Shown here: positions 35,209 through 43,838 of the stretch, piece after piece
Layout: each line of letters opens with the position of its first letter
Numbering within the stretch: the stretch's first letter is position 1
Source of the DNA: JAAXHH01 sp965248395
GTDB taxonomy: Bacteria > JAAXHH01
Assembly: GCA_965248395.1 (NCBI GenBank)
Contig: OZ252103.1
Coordinates: 2,728,001 to 2,792,000, forward strand
DNA: 64,000 nt
Reading direction: 5' to 3'
The notes under the pieces: generated by a model
What the model was told of the DNA's origin: nothing
Database searches by the model: none
The model's input: only the letters and a program-made list of their open reading frames with translations
Program-made: the position numbers and the translations under genes

Positions 35209-37620
35209 TCAAAACACCTGGCCGAGCTGGAAATGCGTATTCCAGCCGCTTCGCTTTTTCTGGAGGGCCTGGATGGGATCCGAAGGTTTGTCGAATCCGT
35301 AACCCACGTCGAATCCCAATAGCCCCACAAGGGGCATGATCACCCGGATACCAAACCCAACCGATTTCTTCATATTGCCCGGCAGGGGCGATGCTTCCGA
35401 CAGTTTCGCCCACGCGTTTCCGGCTTCGACGAATGCCACGGCATAGACAGGCTGTTGTGACCTGAGCTGGTCGATGATCGGGATCTGGTACTCCAGGGTG
35501 AAAATGCCCATCACCCGGCCGCCGTCCCGGCTGCTGGTCCCGTCTCCCAACTCGGTATAGGGGCCGACGGAATTATTACCATAGCCCCGGATCATGCCGT
35601 CGAAACTGACGCCACCCGGAAAGAAACGCTCGAAAAACGGGACTTCCCGTTCGTTGAATGGGTTTACGGCCAGGGCATACCGTCCCCTGAGGGATACCGA
35701 CGTGCCCTTGAAAAGGGAAACGTAAATATTGGACTCCACGGTCTGCTTGAGGTACTTCACATCGCCGCCGACACCGGCGACATCGCTGCGTGTCGTCTGG
35801 CGCATTCCGCTCGTGGCAAACTGGGGGAAATTACGGCTGTCGCGCGTCACGGAGAAAGAAACCTGGCTGGTCAGTCCGCTGTTGGATACCAGAGATTCCC
35901 GCTGCCGGATATTTCCGTTGATGGCCGCGATCTGCGGTTCGGTGAGGGTGGTATCTTCCAGCGCCGCGGCGTAGTAACGTTCACCGAAACCGGTGTATTT
36001 CAGGTCGAAGAATCGATAGGCCCCGTTTATGCGCCAGTAGGTGCTGCGGAAGCGGCGTCCCAGGGACATCCCGAATCCCTTCTGAATGATATTGAATTCT
36101 CTGAACCACTGCCTGTTGGTCCGGAACACGTCGACACCGGCACTGGTCGGCGTATCGAACAGCCAGGGTTCGACGAAGCTCGTCGAAATGGAATTGCGTC
36201 GGTTGCCGAATTCCCAGTTGAAATTCAGGTTCTGCCCGTTGCCCAGGAAGTTCGGGACGACCAGGGAAATGGTACCCACGAGCCCGTCGAGTCCACTGTA
36301 ACCGGCGCCGGCGTTTGCCGTTCCCGTCGGTTTCTCAAGTACCGTAAAGGAAATATCCACGTTGCCGTTCGGCAGGGGTTCCAGACCGGGTTGGACGTCC
36401 TGGAAGAAATTCAACTGGAAAACGTCCCGCTGACTCCTTAGCAGCATCGAACGGCGAAAAAACTGCCCCGGCTTGATCAACAGTTCACGCCGGATGACCT
36501 TGTCCTTGGTCTTGGTATTGCCCACGATATTGATTCGATGAACCTTGGCCGGTTCCCCTTCGTTGACCGCGAAGTGCAGATCGATGGTGGAATCGTTGGC
36601 CGCGGACTCCCGGGCGATCGGCGTGGCGTACAGGTATCCCAACTCGCCGTACGCCTCGTAGATGGTCGACACGCTCTCCTGGTATTCTTCTTCGTTGAAC
36701 GGCTTGCCGGCGTCGATCTTGATGAGACTGGACAACTGTTCGCCGGTGAATTTCGTGTTTCCCTCGAAAGCGACGTCGCCAAGGTAGTACCTTCTTCCCT
36801 CGTTGATTTTCACCTTGAGATACATCCGCTTCCGGTTATCGCTGTACCACAGCGTATCCTCCACGACTTCCGCGTCGCGAAATCCGTGCTTGCGATACTC
36901 CTGTACGATTTTCTGGAACTGGTCCAGCAGACGATCCCGTCTCAGATCGCCCTCTTTCCAGAAATGTTCTTCTTCCGTATCCGCCTTCTTGCGAAAAGCC
37001 TTCTGCAACTGTTTTTCTTCGACGGAGACGTTGTTTTCGATGAAGACTTCACCCAACTTGACCTTTTCGCCCTCGTCGATTTCCACCCGCATGATCGCGT
37101 TGTTTCTTTCCACGAGCACGCGCGTGTTCAGTTTAGCGAGGAGATACCCTTTTTCGTAATAAGCCCGGGTTATATTGTCTTCGACGCTTTTTCTTCTGAA
37201 GGGACTCAGGGCCTGGCCCTGAAATATGCCGGATGTGCGTTCGAGTTCATCGTCCTTTATCTTCTTGTTGCCTTCGAACTCGATGCGGTCCAGCAAGGGG
37301 TATTCCCTGACGTTAACGGTCAAGATCAGACCGCCGGCGCCCATACTGGCGTATATGCGTATGTCCTCGAACAAGCCCAGTCGATACAGCTGCTTGATCG
37401 TGGTTGCGCCGTCCCGGGGATTGTACAGGTTCCCGACTTTCAGCGCAATCATCGACCGGATCAGCGGCTCATCCACGTTGGCGTGGCCCTCGATCAGCAC
37501 GTCGGCGATCAATGGTTGCTGCTGTTGTCCGTATACATTGGTGGGACCCAGGGGTGCGGTGGCGAGTATCCCGCTCATCAGGGCCAGTACCAGGAAGGAT
37601 TTCAAGTACTTGAAAGGCAT
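35209..37620 (-). CDS. bamA: Outer-membrane protein assembly factor BamA
   Basis: About 803 residues from ATG 37620; a TTG ten codons earlier is possible but no clear ribosome-binding site supports either. A signal sequence ends near NVYGQ. Five POTRA domains follow (for example LIADVLIEGHANVDEPLIRS, LDRIEFEGNKKIKDDEL, YLGDVAFEGNTKFTGEQL, VHRINIVGNTKTKDKVIRRE). The C-terminal Omp85 barrel contains the essential RGY motif (GMIRGYGNNSVGPYTELGDG) and ends in FQLGQVF with aromatic terminus. BamA folds and inserts outer-membrane barrels. It sits upstream of skp and 170 bases after clpC. Confidence 0.95.
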   Translation of the reverse strand: MPFKYLKSFLVLALMSGILATAPLGPTNVYGQQQQPLIADVLIEGHANVDEPLIRSMIALKVGNLYNPRDGATTIKQLYRLGLFEDIRIYASMGAGGLILTVNVREYPLLDRIEFEGNKKIKDDELERTSGIFQGQALSPFRRKSVEDNITRAYYEKGYLLAKLNTRVLVERNNAIMRVEIDEGEKVKLGEVFIENNVSVEEKQLQKAFRKKADTEEEHFWKEGDLRRDRLLDQFQKIVQEYRKHGFRDAEVVEDTLWYSDNRKRMYLKVKINEGRRYYLGDVAFEGNTKFTGEQLSSLIKIDAGKPFNEEEYQESVSTIYEAYGELGYLYATPIARESAANDSTIDLHFAVNEGEPAKVHRINIVGNTKTKDKVIRRELLIKPGQFFRRSMLLRSQRDVFQLNFFQDVQPGLEPLPNGNVDISFTVLEKPTGTANAGAGYSGLDGLVGTISLVVPNFLGNGQNLNFNWEFGNRRNSISTSFVEPWLFDTPTSAGVDVFRTNRQWFREFNIIQKGFGMSLGRRFRSTYWRINGAYRFFDLKYTGFGERYYAAALEDTTLTEPQIAAINGNIRQRESLVSNSGLTSQVSFSVTRDSRNFPQFATSGMRQTTRSDVAGVGGDVKYLKQTVESNIYVSLFKGTSVSLRGRYALAVNPFNEREVPFFERFFPGGVSFDGMIRGYGNNSVGPYTELGDGTSSRDGGRVMGIFTLEYQIPIIDQLRSQQPVYAVAFVEAGNAWAKLSEASPLPGNMKKSVGFGIRVIMPLVGLLGFDVGYGFDKPSDPIQALQKKRSGWNTHFQLGQVF

Positions 37621-37733
37621 TGCAGACACAGAGACAGCTTCCCCGTCCAAACGGGTATTCAGGTGGCGTAAATGGCTTACAGGCGCGAACGAAGCACAGA
37701 AAACCGACTGTCGATTCTACGCGCGTACTTCCA

Positions 37734-37787
37734 GCGGGTTCCCGCCATCGATCCTGCATCCCGCGGTGACGGATCCCGCGAACCCGC
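37734..37787 (-). promoter_or_regulatory. Stem-loop between clpC and bamA
   Basis: GCGGGTTC (37734-37741) is repeated inverted as GAACCCGC (37780-37787), and the left arm can also form a tight GCGGG-TT-CCCGC hairpin. There is no T-run, so it is more likely an mRNA processing or stability element than a terminator. I found no convincing bamA promoter in the gap. Confidence 0.35.
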
Positions 37788-37790
37788 GTT

Positions 37791-40262
37791 TCAGGCTTCT
37801 GATTCGGAAAGTACGTGCGTTTTATCGGAATCCGAGTTCTCGGCCTTGGAGAACGTCAGGTTTTCTCCCTTCTTGCCGACCCTGATTTCGTCGCCGTCGT
37901 GGAATTTGCCCCTCAGCAGCTCTTCCGCGAGCGGATCCTCGAGCATGCGCTGAATGGTCTGATTCATGAACCGGGCGTTGTAGACCGGATCATATCCCTT
38001 TTCAGACAGCAATTCCCGTGCGCTCTGCGTCAGTGAAATCTTTATTCCCCGTTCGGTCATCCTGCCGTTGATTTCCTTGAGCTGCAGATCGATGATCCGG
38101 GAAATGTCCGATTGGTCCAACTGACGGAATACGACCGCCTCGTCGAGGCGGTTCAGGAACTCCGGGTTGAAGAGCCGTTTCACCTCTTCCTTGACCGTCG
38201 CCTCCATCTTCGCATAGTCGACCTTGGCATCCTGTTGGAAACCGAGTCCGCCGGCCCTGTTGATATCCCGTGTACCGAGATTCGACGTCATGATGATGAT
38301 GGTATTGCGGAAGTCCACGCGGCGGCCGTTACTGTCCGTCAGCGTTCCCTCGTCCATGATCTGAAGGAGGATGTTGAAAACGTCCGGATGGGCTTTTTCC
38401 ACCTCGTCCAGCAAAATGACGGAGTAGGGCTTGCGCCGAACTTTCTCCGACAGGTGCCCCCCTTCGTTGAATCCCACGTAACCCGGTGGAGCGCCGATGA
38501 GGCGCGAGACGTTGAACTTTTCCATGTATTCTGACATGTCGATGAAGATCAGGGCGTCGGTGCCCTGGAAGAGAAAGGACGCCAGGATCTTGGCCAGTTC
38601 CGTCTTGCCCACGCCGGTGGGTCCGAGGAAAAGGAAAGATCCTATGGGCCGGTTGGGATTCTTCAGGCCGGAGCGCGACCGCCGGATGGCCTTGCTCAGC
38701 ACCTGGATGGCCACGTCCTGACCGATGATCCGTTTCTTGAGTTCATCCTCCATTCGCAGCAGGCTCTTGGATTCCTGCTCCTCGAGCCGGAACATCGGAA
38801 TGCCCGTCATGCTGGAGATGATTTGCGCCATGTCGTTTTCCGTGACCGCCACGACCTCGTCGGTAACCCGCTCGCGCCAGGCCATAAACGCCTCGTCGTA
38901 CTCGCGCTGCAGCTCTTCCTGGCGGTCCCGCAGCGCCGCCGCCCGTTCGAACTCCTGCTGCTGGGCGGCTTCCACCTTTTTATCCTGTATGGCCTGAAGC
39001 TGCTCCTCGATATTCCTGATTTCATCGGGGACCGTCATCTTGGACAGCTGTGCCTTGGAACCGGCCTCGTCGATGATGTCGATGGCCTTGTCGGGAAGGA
39101 ACCGGTCCTTGATGTACCGGTCGGACTGCTTGACGGCGAACTCCAGGGCATCGTCCGTATACTTGACGTGGTGGTATTCTTCGAACCGGCAGCGCAGCCC
39201 CTTGAGCATGTCGATGGTTTCCTCGATGCTCGGCTGGTCCACGATCACCTTCTGGAACCGGCGTTCAAGCGCTCCGTCCTTTTCGATGTGCTTGCGGTAC
39301 TCGTCGAGCGTCGTTGCGCCGATGCACTGCAGTTCGCCGCGGGCGAGGGCCGGCTTGAAAATGTTGGAGGCGTCGAGGCTGCCCTCGGCGCCGCCTGCAC
39401 CGACGATCGAATGCAGTTCATCGATGAAGATGATCACCTCGTCCGACTTGGTGATCTCGGCCATGATGGATTTCAGCCGGTCTTCAAACTGTCCCCGGTA
39501 CTTGGTCCCGGCCACGATGGATGCCATATCGAGGGTAACCACCCGCTTGTCCTCCAGGATCTGGGGGACGCTTCGCTGCACGATCCGCTGCGCAAGGCCT
39601 TCTGCGATGGCGGTCTTGCCCACGCCGGGTTCGCCGATCAACGCCGGGTTGTTCTTCTTCCGACGGCTCAGGATCTGGGTGACCCGTTCAATTTCCTTGT
39701 CACGGCCGATGACAGGATCCAGTTTGCCGCCTCGCGCCATTTCGGTCAGGTCGCGGCCGAAATGATCGAGGAACGGCGTCCTGCTGCGCTGTGCATCCTT
39801 CTTCGTGACGGAACGGTCGCTTTGGATGTTCTGGATCTCTTCCTTGATCTTTTCAAAGGTTACGTCGTAGGTGGAAAGGATCTGGGACGCGATACCCTGC
39901 TTGTCGCGCACCAGCGCGAGCAGAAGGTGCTCGGTACCCACGTACTTTGATTTCATGTTGTTCGCTTCGTGGGCGGCGATTTCCAGTGCCTGCTTTGCCC
40001 TCGGGGTGAAGGGCACCTGGCCGATCGTCAGCGCGCTCGACTGGGATACCGTGGCCTCCTCTATCGACTGCCTAAGGTCTTCGAGATCGATGCCCATGTT
40101 ACGCAGCATGGCCACCGCGGTCCCCTCGCCGTCCCGGATGAAGGCCAGCAGCAGGTGCTCCGTGGCGATGTAGTCGTGCTGGAGTCTAGCGGCTTCTTCA
40201 CGGGCGATGTGCATCACCCGCTTGAACCTTTCCGTAAACTTGTTGTTGCTTCCCTGGGGCAT
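37791..40262 (-). CDS. clpC: ATP-dependent Clp protease ATP-binding subunit ClpC
   Basis: An 823-residue Hsp100. Two Clp-N repeats fill residues 1-145 (KFTERFKRVMHIAREEAARL, YIATEHLLLAFIRDGEG). AAA module 1 has Walker A GEPGVGKTA near 210. A UVR/coiled-coil region (QQEFERAAALRDRQEELQRE) near 430-450 distinguishes ClpC from ClpA. AAA module 2 has GPTGVGKTELAKIL near 550 and ends in GKFHDGDEIRVGKKGENLTF. ClpC unfolds substrates for ClpP; in Firmicutes it recognises proteins tagged with phosphoarginine by McsB. mcsA and mcsB lie immediately upstream, the classical set, here inside an envelope-biogenesis run. No ctsR gene is seen. Confidence 0.95.
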   Translation of the reverse strand: MPQGSNNKFTERFKRVMHIAREEAARLQHDYIATEHLLLAFIRDGEGTAVAMLRNMGIDLEDLRQSIEEATVSQSSALTIGQVPFTPRAKQALEIAAHEANNMKSKYVGTEHLLLALVRDKQGIASQILSTYDVTFEKIKEEIQNIQSDRSVTKKDAQRSRTPFLDHFGRDLTEMARGGKLDPVIGRDKEIERVTQILSRRKKNNPALIGEPGVGKTAIAEGLAQRIVQRSVPQILEDKRVVTLDMASIVAGTKYRGQFEDRLKSIMAEITKSDEVIIFIDELHSIVGAGGAEGSLDASNIFKPALARGELQCIGATTLDEYRKHIEKDGALERRFQKVIVDQPSIEETIDMLKGLRCRFEEYHHVKYTDDALEFAVKQSDRYIKDRFLPDKAIDIIDEAGSKAQLSKMTVPDEIRNIEEQLQAIQDKKVEAAQQQEFERAAALRDRQEELQREYDEAFMAWRERVTDEVVAVTENDMAQIISSMTGIPMFRLEEQESKSLLRMEDELKKRIIGQDVAIQVLSKAIRRSRSGLKNPNRPIGSFLFLGPTGVGKTELAKILASFLFQGTDALIFIDMSEYMEKFNVSRLIGAPPGYVGFNEGGHLSEKVRRKPYSVILLDEVEKAHPDVFNILLQIMDEGTLTDSNGRRVDFRNTIIIMTSNLGTRDINRAGGLGFQQDAKVDYAKMEATVKEEVKRLFNPEFLNRLDEAVVFRQLDQSDISRIIDLQLKEINGRMTERGIKISLTQSARELLSEKGYDPVYNARFMNQTIQRMLEDPLAEELLRGKFHDGDEIRVGKKGENLTFSKAENSDSDKTHVLSESEA

Positions 40263-40324
40263 CTTGGCCTCCCTCCATTCACCATCCGGGCTTTGAAATC
40301 CCTGCGGCGGTATTCGCAGTCGTT

Positions 40325-41410
40325 TCAGGACTTCATGTGTTCCCTGACCAACTCCGCGCGCCGTTCGTCCAGTTCCTCACCCGTCAAGGGGCGACCAGCG
40401 GTCATCTGGACATGCGCGGGCTGAATCGATATCAGCAATCGGTTGAACGTGGTGGATTCCATGCCCTGGAAAAGTCGTGTGCATGCTCCCATTCTGAGCA
40501 TCGAAAGCGCATCCAGGGCTTCTTTTTCACCAAGTAGGCGGGCATGCTTCAACAGGCCGTATGCCCTGGCTACCCGGTCTTCCGTACGTCGTCCTGCCCG
40601 GCTGATCAGGGCGTCGCAGGCCCGTTCTTCGCACCGCGCCAGCCGCCGGGCGACACGATCCAGCCTTTCGACGATTTCCTGCTCAGTGTGTCCCAGCGTC
40701 CACTGATTCGACACCTGGTACATATTGCCTGATTTTCCCGTACCTTCACCGTACAATCCGCGCACCGTGAATCCGATTTCCTCCATGGCCCGTCCCACGT
40801 GATCCATCTGGTCCGCCAGGGTCAACCCGGGCAGGTGGATCAGCACGGACAGGCGCATGCCGGTGCCCGTATTGCTCGGACAGGCTGTTAGATAACCAAA
40901 CTCATCGGAGAAGGCAAAATCAAGTGTTTTACTCAGTTCAGTATCGATTTTATCCGCCTCCTGCCACGCTGCGCGCACCTGCAGACCGCCCTTGATGGTT
41001 TGAAGCCGCAGGTGGTCTTCCTCGTTTACCATGAGACTGTAGGATTCGCCAGGTCCGACGAAAACACCGGCGGGACGTGTTCCGCCCGCCAGGGCCGGGC
41101 TGATCAGGCGTCGTTCGACCAACACCTTTCGATCCTGCTCCGTCGTGTCCAGCAACGACAGGTACACGGACCGCGCCACGTTGTCGCTGCTTTGCACGGC
41201 CTTGTCCACCTGTTCGATCACGCGAACCCTGTCATTCTTTATCGATCGGTGAACGAAGGGCAGGGTAGTCAGGTTTCGCGCCAGGCGCGCGCGGCTGCTG
41301 ATCACCAGTTCCGCGGTCTCGCCGGTCTCGCCGGTCTCGCCATCTGGATCGCACCACTGCGGTACGGAACTCACCAGGTCGGGATACAGGTTTTCCATGT
41401 TGTCATCCAT
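40325..41410 (-). CDS. mcsB: Protein arginine kinase McsB
   Basis: A 361-residue phosphagen-kinase-fold protein: VISSRARLARNLTTLPF near residues 36-52, FGYLTACPSNTGTGMRLSVLI near 170-190 with the active-site Cys of the family, and GLYGEGTGKSGNMYQVSNQW. McsB phosphorylates arginines on proteins and marks them for ClpCP. Residues 26-33 contain three tandem Glu-Thr-Gly units encoded by a 9-base repeat (41319-41340), absent from the core fold. It overlaps mcsA by eight bases and precedes clpC by 62 bases. Confidence 0.93.
   Translation of the reverse strand: MDDNMENLYPDLVSSVPQWCDPDGETGETGETAELVISSRARLARNLTTLPFVHRSIKNDRVRVIEQVDKAVQSSDNVARSVYLSLLDTTEQDRKVLVERRLISPALAGGTRPAGVFVGPGESYSLMVNEEDHLRLQTIKGGLQVRAAWQEADKIDTELSKTLDFAFSDEFGYLTACPSNTGTGMRLSVLIHLPGLTLADQMDHVGRAMEEIGFTVRGLYGEGTGKSGNMYQVSNQWTLGHTEQEIVERLDRVARRLARCEERACDALISRAGRRTEDRVARAYGLLKHARLLGEKEALDALSMLRMGACTRLFQGMESTTFNRLLISIQPAHVQMTAGRPLTGEELDERRAELVREHMKS
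41319..41340 (-). repeat. 9-base tandem repeat within mcsB
   Basis: About three copies of a CGGTCTCGC-type unit encode Glu-Thr-Gly repeats near the N-terminus of McsB. In-frame copy change would not disrupt the reading frame. Confidence 0.75.
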
Positions 41411-41726
41411 GCATCGCGTGATGCCACTCGGAACCGCGTTCCAGTTCGTTTATGCGGTCGCGTATCTCCGCCGCCTGCTCGTAGGCTTCCTGTCCCACCG
41501 CCTTCTTCAGCTCGCGCCTGAGATCGATCAGCGCGCGGCGCGTCTGTTGCCGCGATGGGTCGGATACGGGGATCTTTCCCCGGTGAAACTCATAGCCGTG
41601 AATCTGTTTGAAAAGGGGTACCAGCGTCTCCTTGAAGACACGGTAACACACGGCGCATCCCAGTTGACCCGACTCGCCGAATTCAGTCGCCGACATTCCG
41701 CATTGAGGACAGGTTGTCGATTTCAT
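41403..41726 (-). CDS. mcsA: McsA-like zinc-finger/UVR protein, activator of McsB
   Basis: A 107-residue protein with two Cys pairs (TTCPQCGMSATEF and LGCAVCYRVF) for zinc, then a UVR motif ALIDLRRELKKAVGQEAYEQ followed by AAEIRDRINELE. It matches McsA, which binds and activates McsB. It is shorter than Bacillus McsA because it keeps one zinc module. Its end overlaps the mcsB start by eight bases. It begins nine bases after the lolD stop. Confidence 0.9.
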   Translation of the reverse strand: MKSTTCPQCGMSATEFGESGQLGCAVCYRVFKETLVPLFKQIHGYEFHRGKIPVSDPSRQQTRRALIDLRRELKKAVGQEAYEQAAEIRDRINELERGSEWHHAMHG

Positions 41727-41734
41727 AGCCTTTC

Positions 41735-42508
41735 CTAGGCCGCCACCGCGTTCAACAAGCCGTCTTCCAGGCGGTAGACCCGGTCCGAGCGACGCCCCAC
41801 GTCCTCATCGTGGGTGACCACGACGAAAGCCTGACGGTGTCTGCGGGACATATCCCACATCAGGTCCAGCAGGGCCTTCCCGTTCTCGCGGTCCAGGTTG
41901 CCGGACGGTTCGTCCGCCAGCACGATGTGCGGGTGGCCCACCAGAGCACGGGCAACGGCGACGCGCTGCTGTTCTCCGCCGGACAGTTCTACCGGCTTGT
42001 GGTCGAGTCGTTTCCCCAGCCCCACCTCGACGAGCAACCGCTCAGCCCGTTCACGGGCCGAATCCCATGGACATCTGCCCACCAGCAGGGGCATCATCAC
42101 GTTTTCAAGCGCCGTAAATTCGGGGAGGAGATGATGGGCCTGAAACACGAAGCCCACCGTTCGATTCCTGAATACCGCCAGTCCGTCGTCCGGAAGATCG
42201 AAGGCGCTGGTTTCGCCGATGAAAACCTGGCCGGACGTGGGCCGGTCCAGCGTGCCCAATATGTGAAGCAAGGTGCTTTTCCCCGCGCCGGAAGCGCCGT
42301 GAATCGCCACGATGTCCCCGCGTCGGATGTCGATGTCGATGCCTTTCAGAATATCGAGACGGCCGGTGCCGGAAAAGAAACTCCTGGTCAGGCCCCTTGC
42401 TGTCAGCACTTCAACGGGCGAGGATTCCGCGGAAGGTCCGGGCGGAAAGGCGGACACACCCGCGACGTTGGGTGTTTCCTTTGCGTCCTGGGGCATTTCG
42501 CTACTCAT
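41735..42508 (-). CDS. lolD: Lipoprotein-releasing ABC ATPase LolD
   Basis: The ATG at 42508 gives 257 residues and overlaps the lolC/E stop by eight bases (ATGAGTAG). Walker A GASGAGKST, Q-loop VFQAHHLLPEFTALEN (the HLLPEF form is characteristic of LolD), signature LSGGEQQRVAVARAL and Walker B HIVLADEPSGNLD are present. With LolC/E it extracts lipoproteins from the inner membrane for the outer membrane. The about 40-residue N-terminal extension (PPGPSAESSP region) is unusual and low in complexity. Confidence 0.93.
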   Translation of the reverse strand: MSSEMPQDAKETPNVAGVSAFPPGPSAESSPVEVLTARGLTRSFFSGTGRLDILKGIDIDIRRGDIVAIHGASGAGKSTLLHILGTLDRPTSGQVFIGETSAFDLPDDGLAVFRNRTVGFVFQAHHLLPEFTALENVMMPLLVGRCPWDSARERAERLLVEVGLGKRLDHKPVELSGGEQQRVAVARALVGHPHIVLADEPSGNLDRENGKALLDLMWDMSRRHRQAFVVVTHDEDVGRRSDRVYRLEDGLLNAVAA

Positions 42509-43829
42509 GTCGTATCGCTTCGACCGGAACCAGACCGGCGGCTTTCCTGGCCGGATAAACGGCGGCCAGCACACAAATCAGCATGGATCCTATGGCAACA
42601 GTGACGAAATCAAGTAAGTCGACCCTTACGGGCAGCGCGTCGATCAGATAGATTTCCGGCGGCAGGGCAATGAACTCGAACGTGCGCTGCGTCCAGCATA
42701 GCGCATAACCAATCACACAACCGAGCAGGGTGCCCATGACTCCGACCACGGAACCCTGAATTATGAATACCTTGGTTACGCTCCCGGCGGTAGCCCCCAG
42801 GGACTTCAGAATACCGATGTCCCTGGTTTTCTCCAGCACGACCATGATCAGGGTACTGGCGATGTTGAACGCGGCCACCAGGATGATCAGGTTCAGTATG
42901 GCGAACGAGCCCCATTTCTCGAGGGTCATCCACCGGAACAGCCCCTTGTGCGCCTGCATCCAGTCTATCGTAAAATACGCCACGGGCGTGGTTGACGCAA
43001 CAGGTGTTTCACCCGTCTCATCCGCGAATCGGTTCAGATCCTCTTCGATCAAGTCGGCGATGCGTCGCGCCTCGTTCCGATCGGAAACTTTCACGGCGAT
43101 ACCGTTAATGCTGTCTCCCAGCTTGAACAGCTTTTGGGCCTCGCCCAGGGAGACGTACACGGATGTCGCGTCGTATTCGTAGAACCCGGTTTCCGAAATG
43201 CCGGTGACCCGGTACGGCCGGATGTAGGGGGTGAGTACCGAGGTCAGCGAAAAACCCTGGATATTGCCCAGGGCCACCTTCTCACCGACGATAATACCCA
43301 GTTGATCCGCCAGTCCCCGTCCCAGGACGATCCCGGCCAGGGGCCTGCCATCGGGGCTGTCCGGATCGGGTGACGTACCCAGGTCCAGGGTTCCGAAAGC
43401 GATATTCTCCTTCAGGTTCGTGGCCAGGCGGCCGGATTCGACGTCGAGGCCGTGCACGATGACCCCGGCCGCCGCGTTGCGCGTGGTGGGAACCGGCGCG
43501 CATACGGCCTTCTCCAGCACGTAGGGCGCGGCCGACACCACGTCTTCCACGGCAAGGATGCGGTCTAGCAGCGCGTCGTAGCCCGATATGGCCCGCTCAC
43601 GGTATAGCGGGTACACGTTGATATGCGCCCGCTCTCCGATAATCCGTTCCCGCACTTCGCTTTCGAAACCGTTGAACAGGGAGAGGACGATGACCAGCGC
43701 GGCCACGCCCACCAGCACGCCGCTAACGGAAATATAAGTGATGACGGAGACGAAGCGGGTCTGCCGCTTGGAACGAAGATACCTCAGGGCGATGAACCAT
43801 TCGTATGACCACCGTGTACGCAACGCCAT
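42501..43829 (-). CDS. lolE: Lipoprotein-releasing ABC permease LolC/LolE
   Basis: A 442-residue FtsX/MacB-type permease with four membrane helices: one near residues 25-50 (VITYISVSGVLVGVAALVIV), then a periplasmic domain of about 220 residues, then three C-terminal helices (LNLIILVAAFNIASTLIMVV, IIQGSVVGVMGTLLGCVIGY, VAIGSMLICVLAAVYPARKA). The N-terminal SYEWFIALRYLRSKRQTRFV is typical of LolC/E. Only one permease gene is seen, so it may act as a homodimer (LolF-like). It lies nine bases after lysS and is coupled to lolD. Confidence 0.9.
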   Translation of the reverse strand: MALRTRWSYEWFIALRYLRSKRQTRFVSVITYISVSGVLVGVAALVIVLSLFNGFESEVRERIIGERAHINVYPLYRERAISGYDALLDRILAVEDVVSAAPYVLEKAVCAPVPTTRNAAAGVIVHGLDVESGRLATNLKENIAFGTLDLGTSPDPDSPDGRPLAGIVLGRGLADQLGIIVGEKVALGNIQGFSLTSVLTPYIRPYRVTGISETGFYEYDATSVYVSLGEAQKLFKLGDSINGIAVKVSDRNEARRIADLIEEDLNRFADETGETPVASTTPVAYFTIDWMQAHKGLFRWMTLEKWGSFAILNLIILVAAFNIASTLIMVVLEKTRDIGILKSLGATAGSVTKVFIIQGSVVGVMGTLLGCVIGYALCWTQRTFEFIALPPEIYLIDALPVRVDLLDFVTVAIGSMLICVLAAVYPARKAAGLVPVEAIRHE

Positions 43830-43838
43830 TCGGCATCC

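Noticed and set aside
38823..39950. Plus-strand frame of 375 codons
   Set aside because: Antisense to clpC, no recognisable domain.
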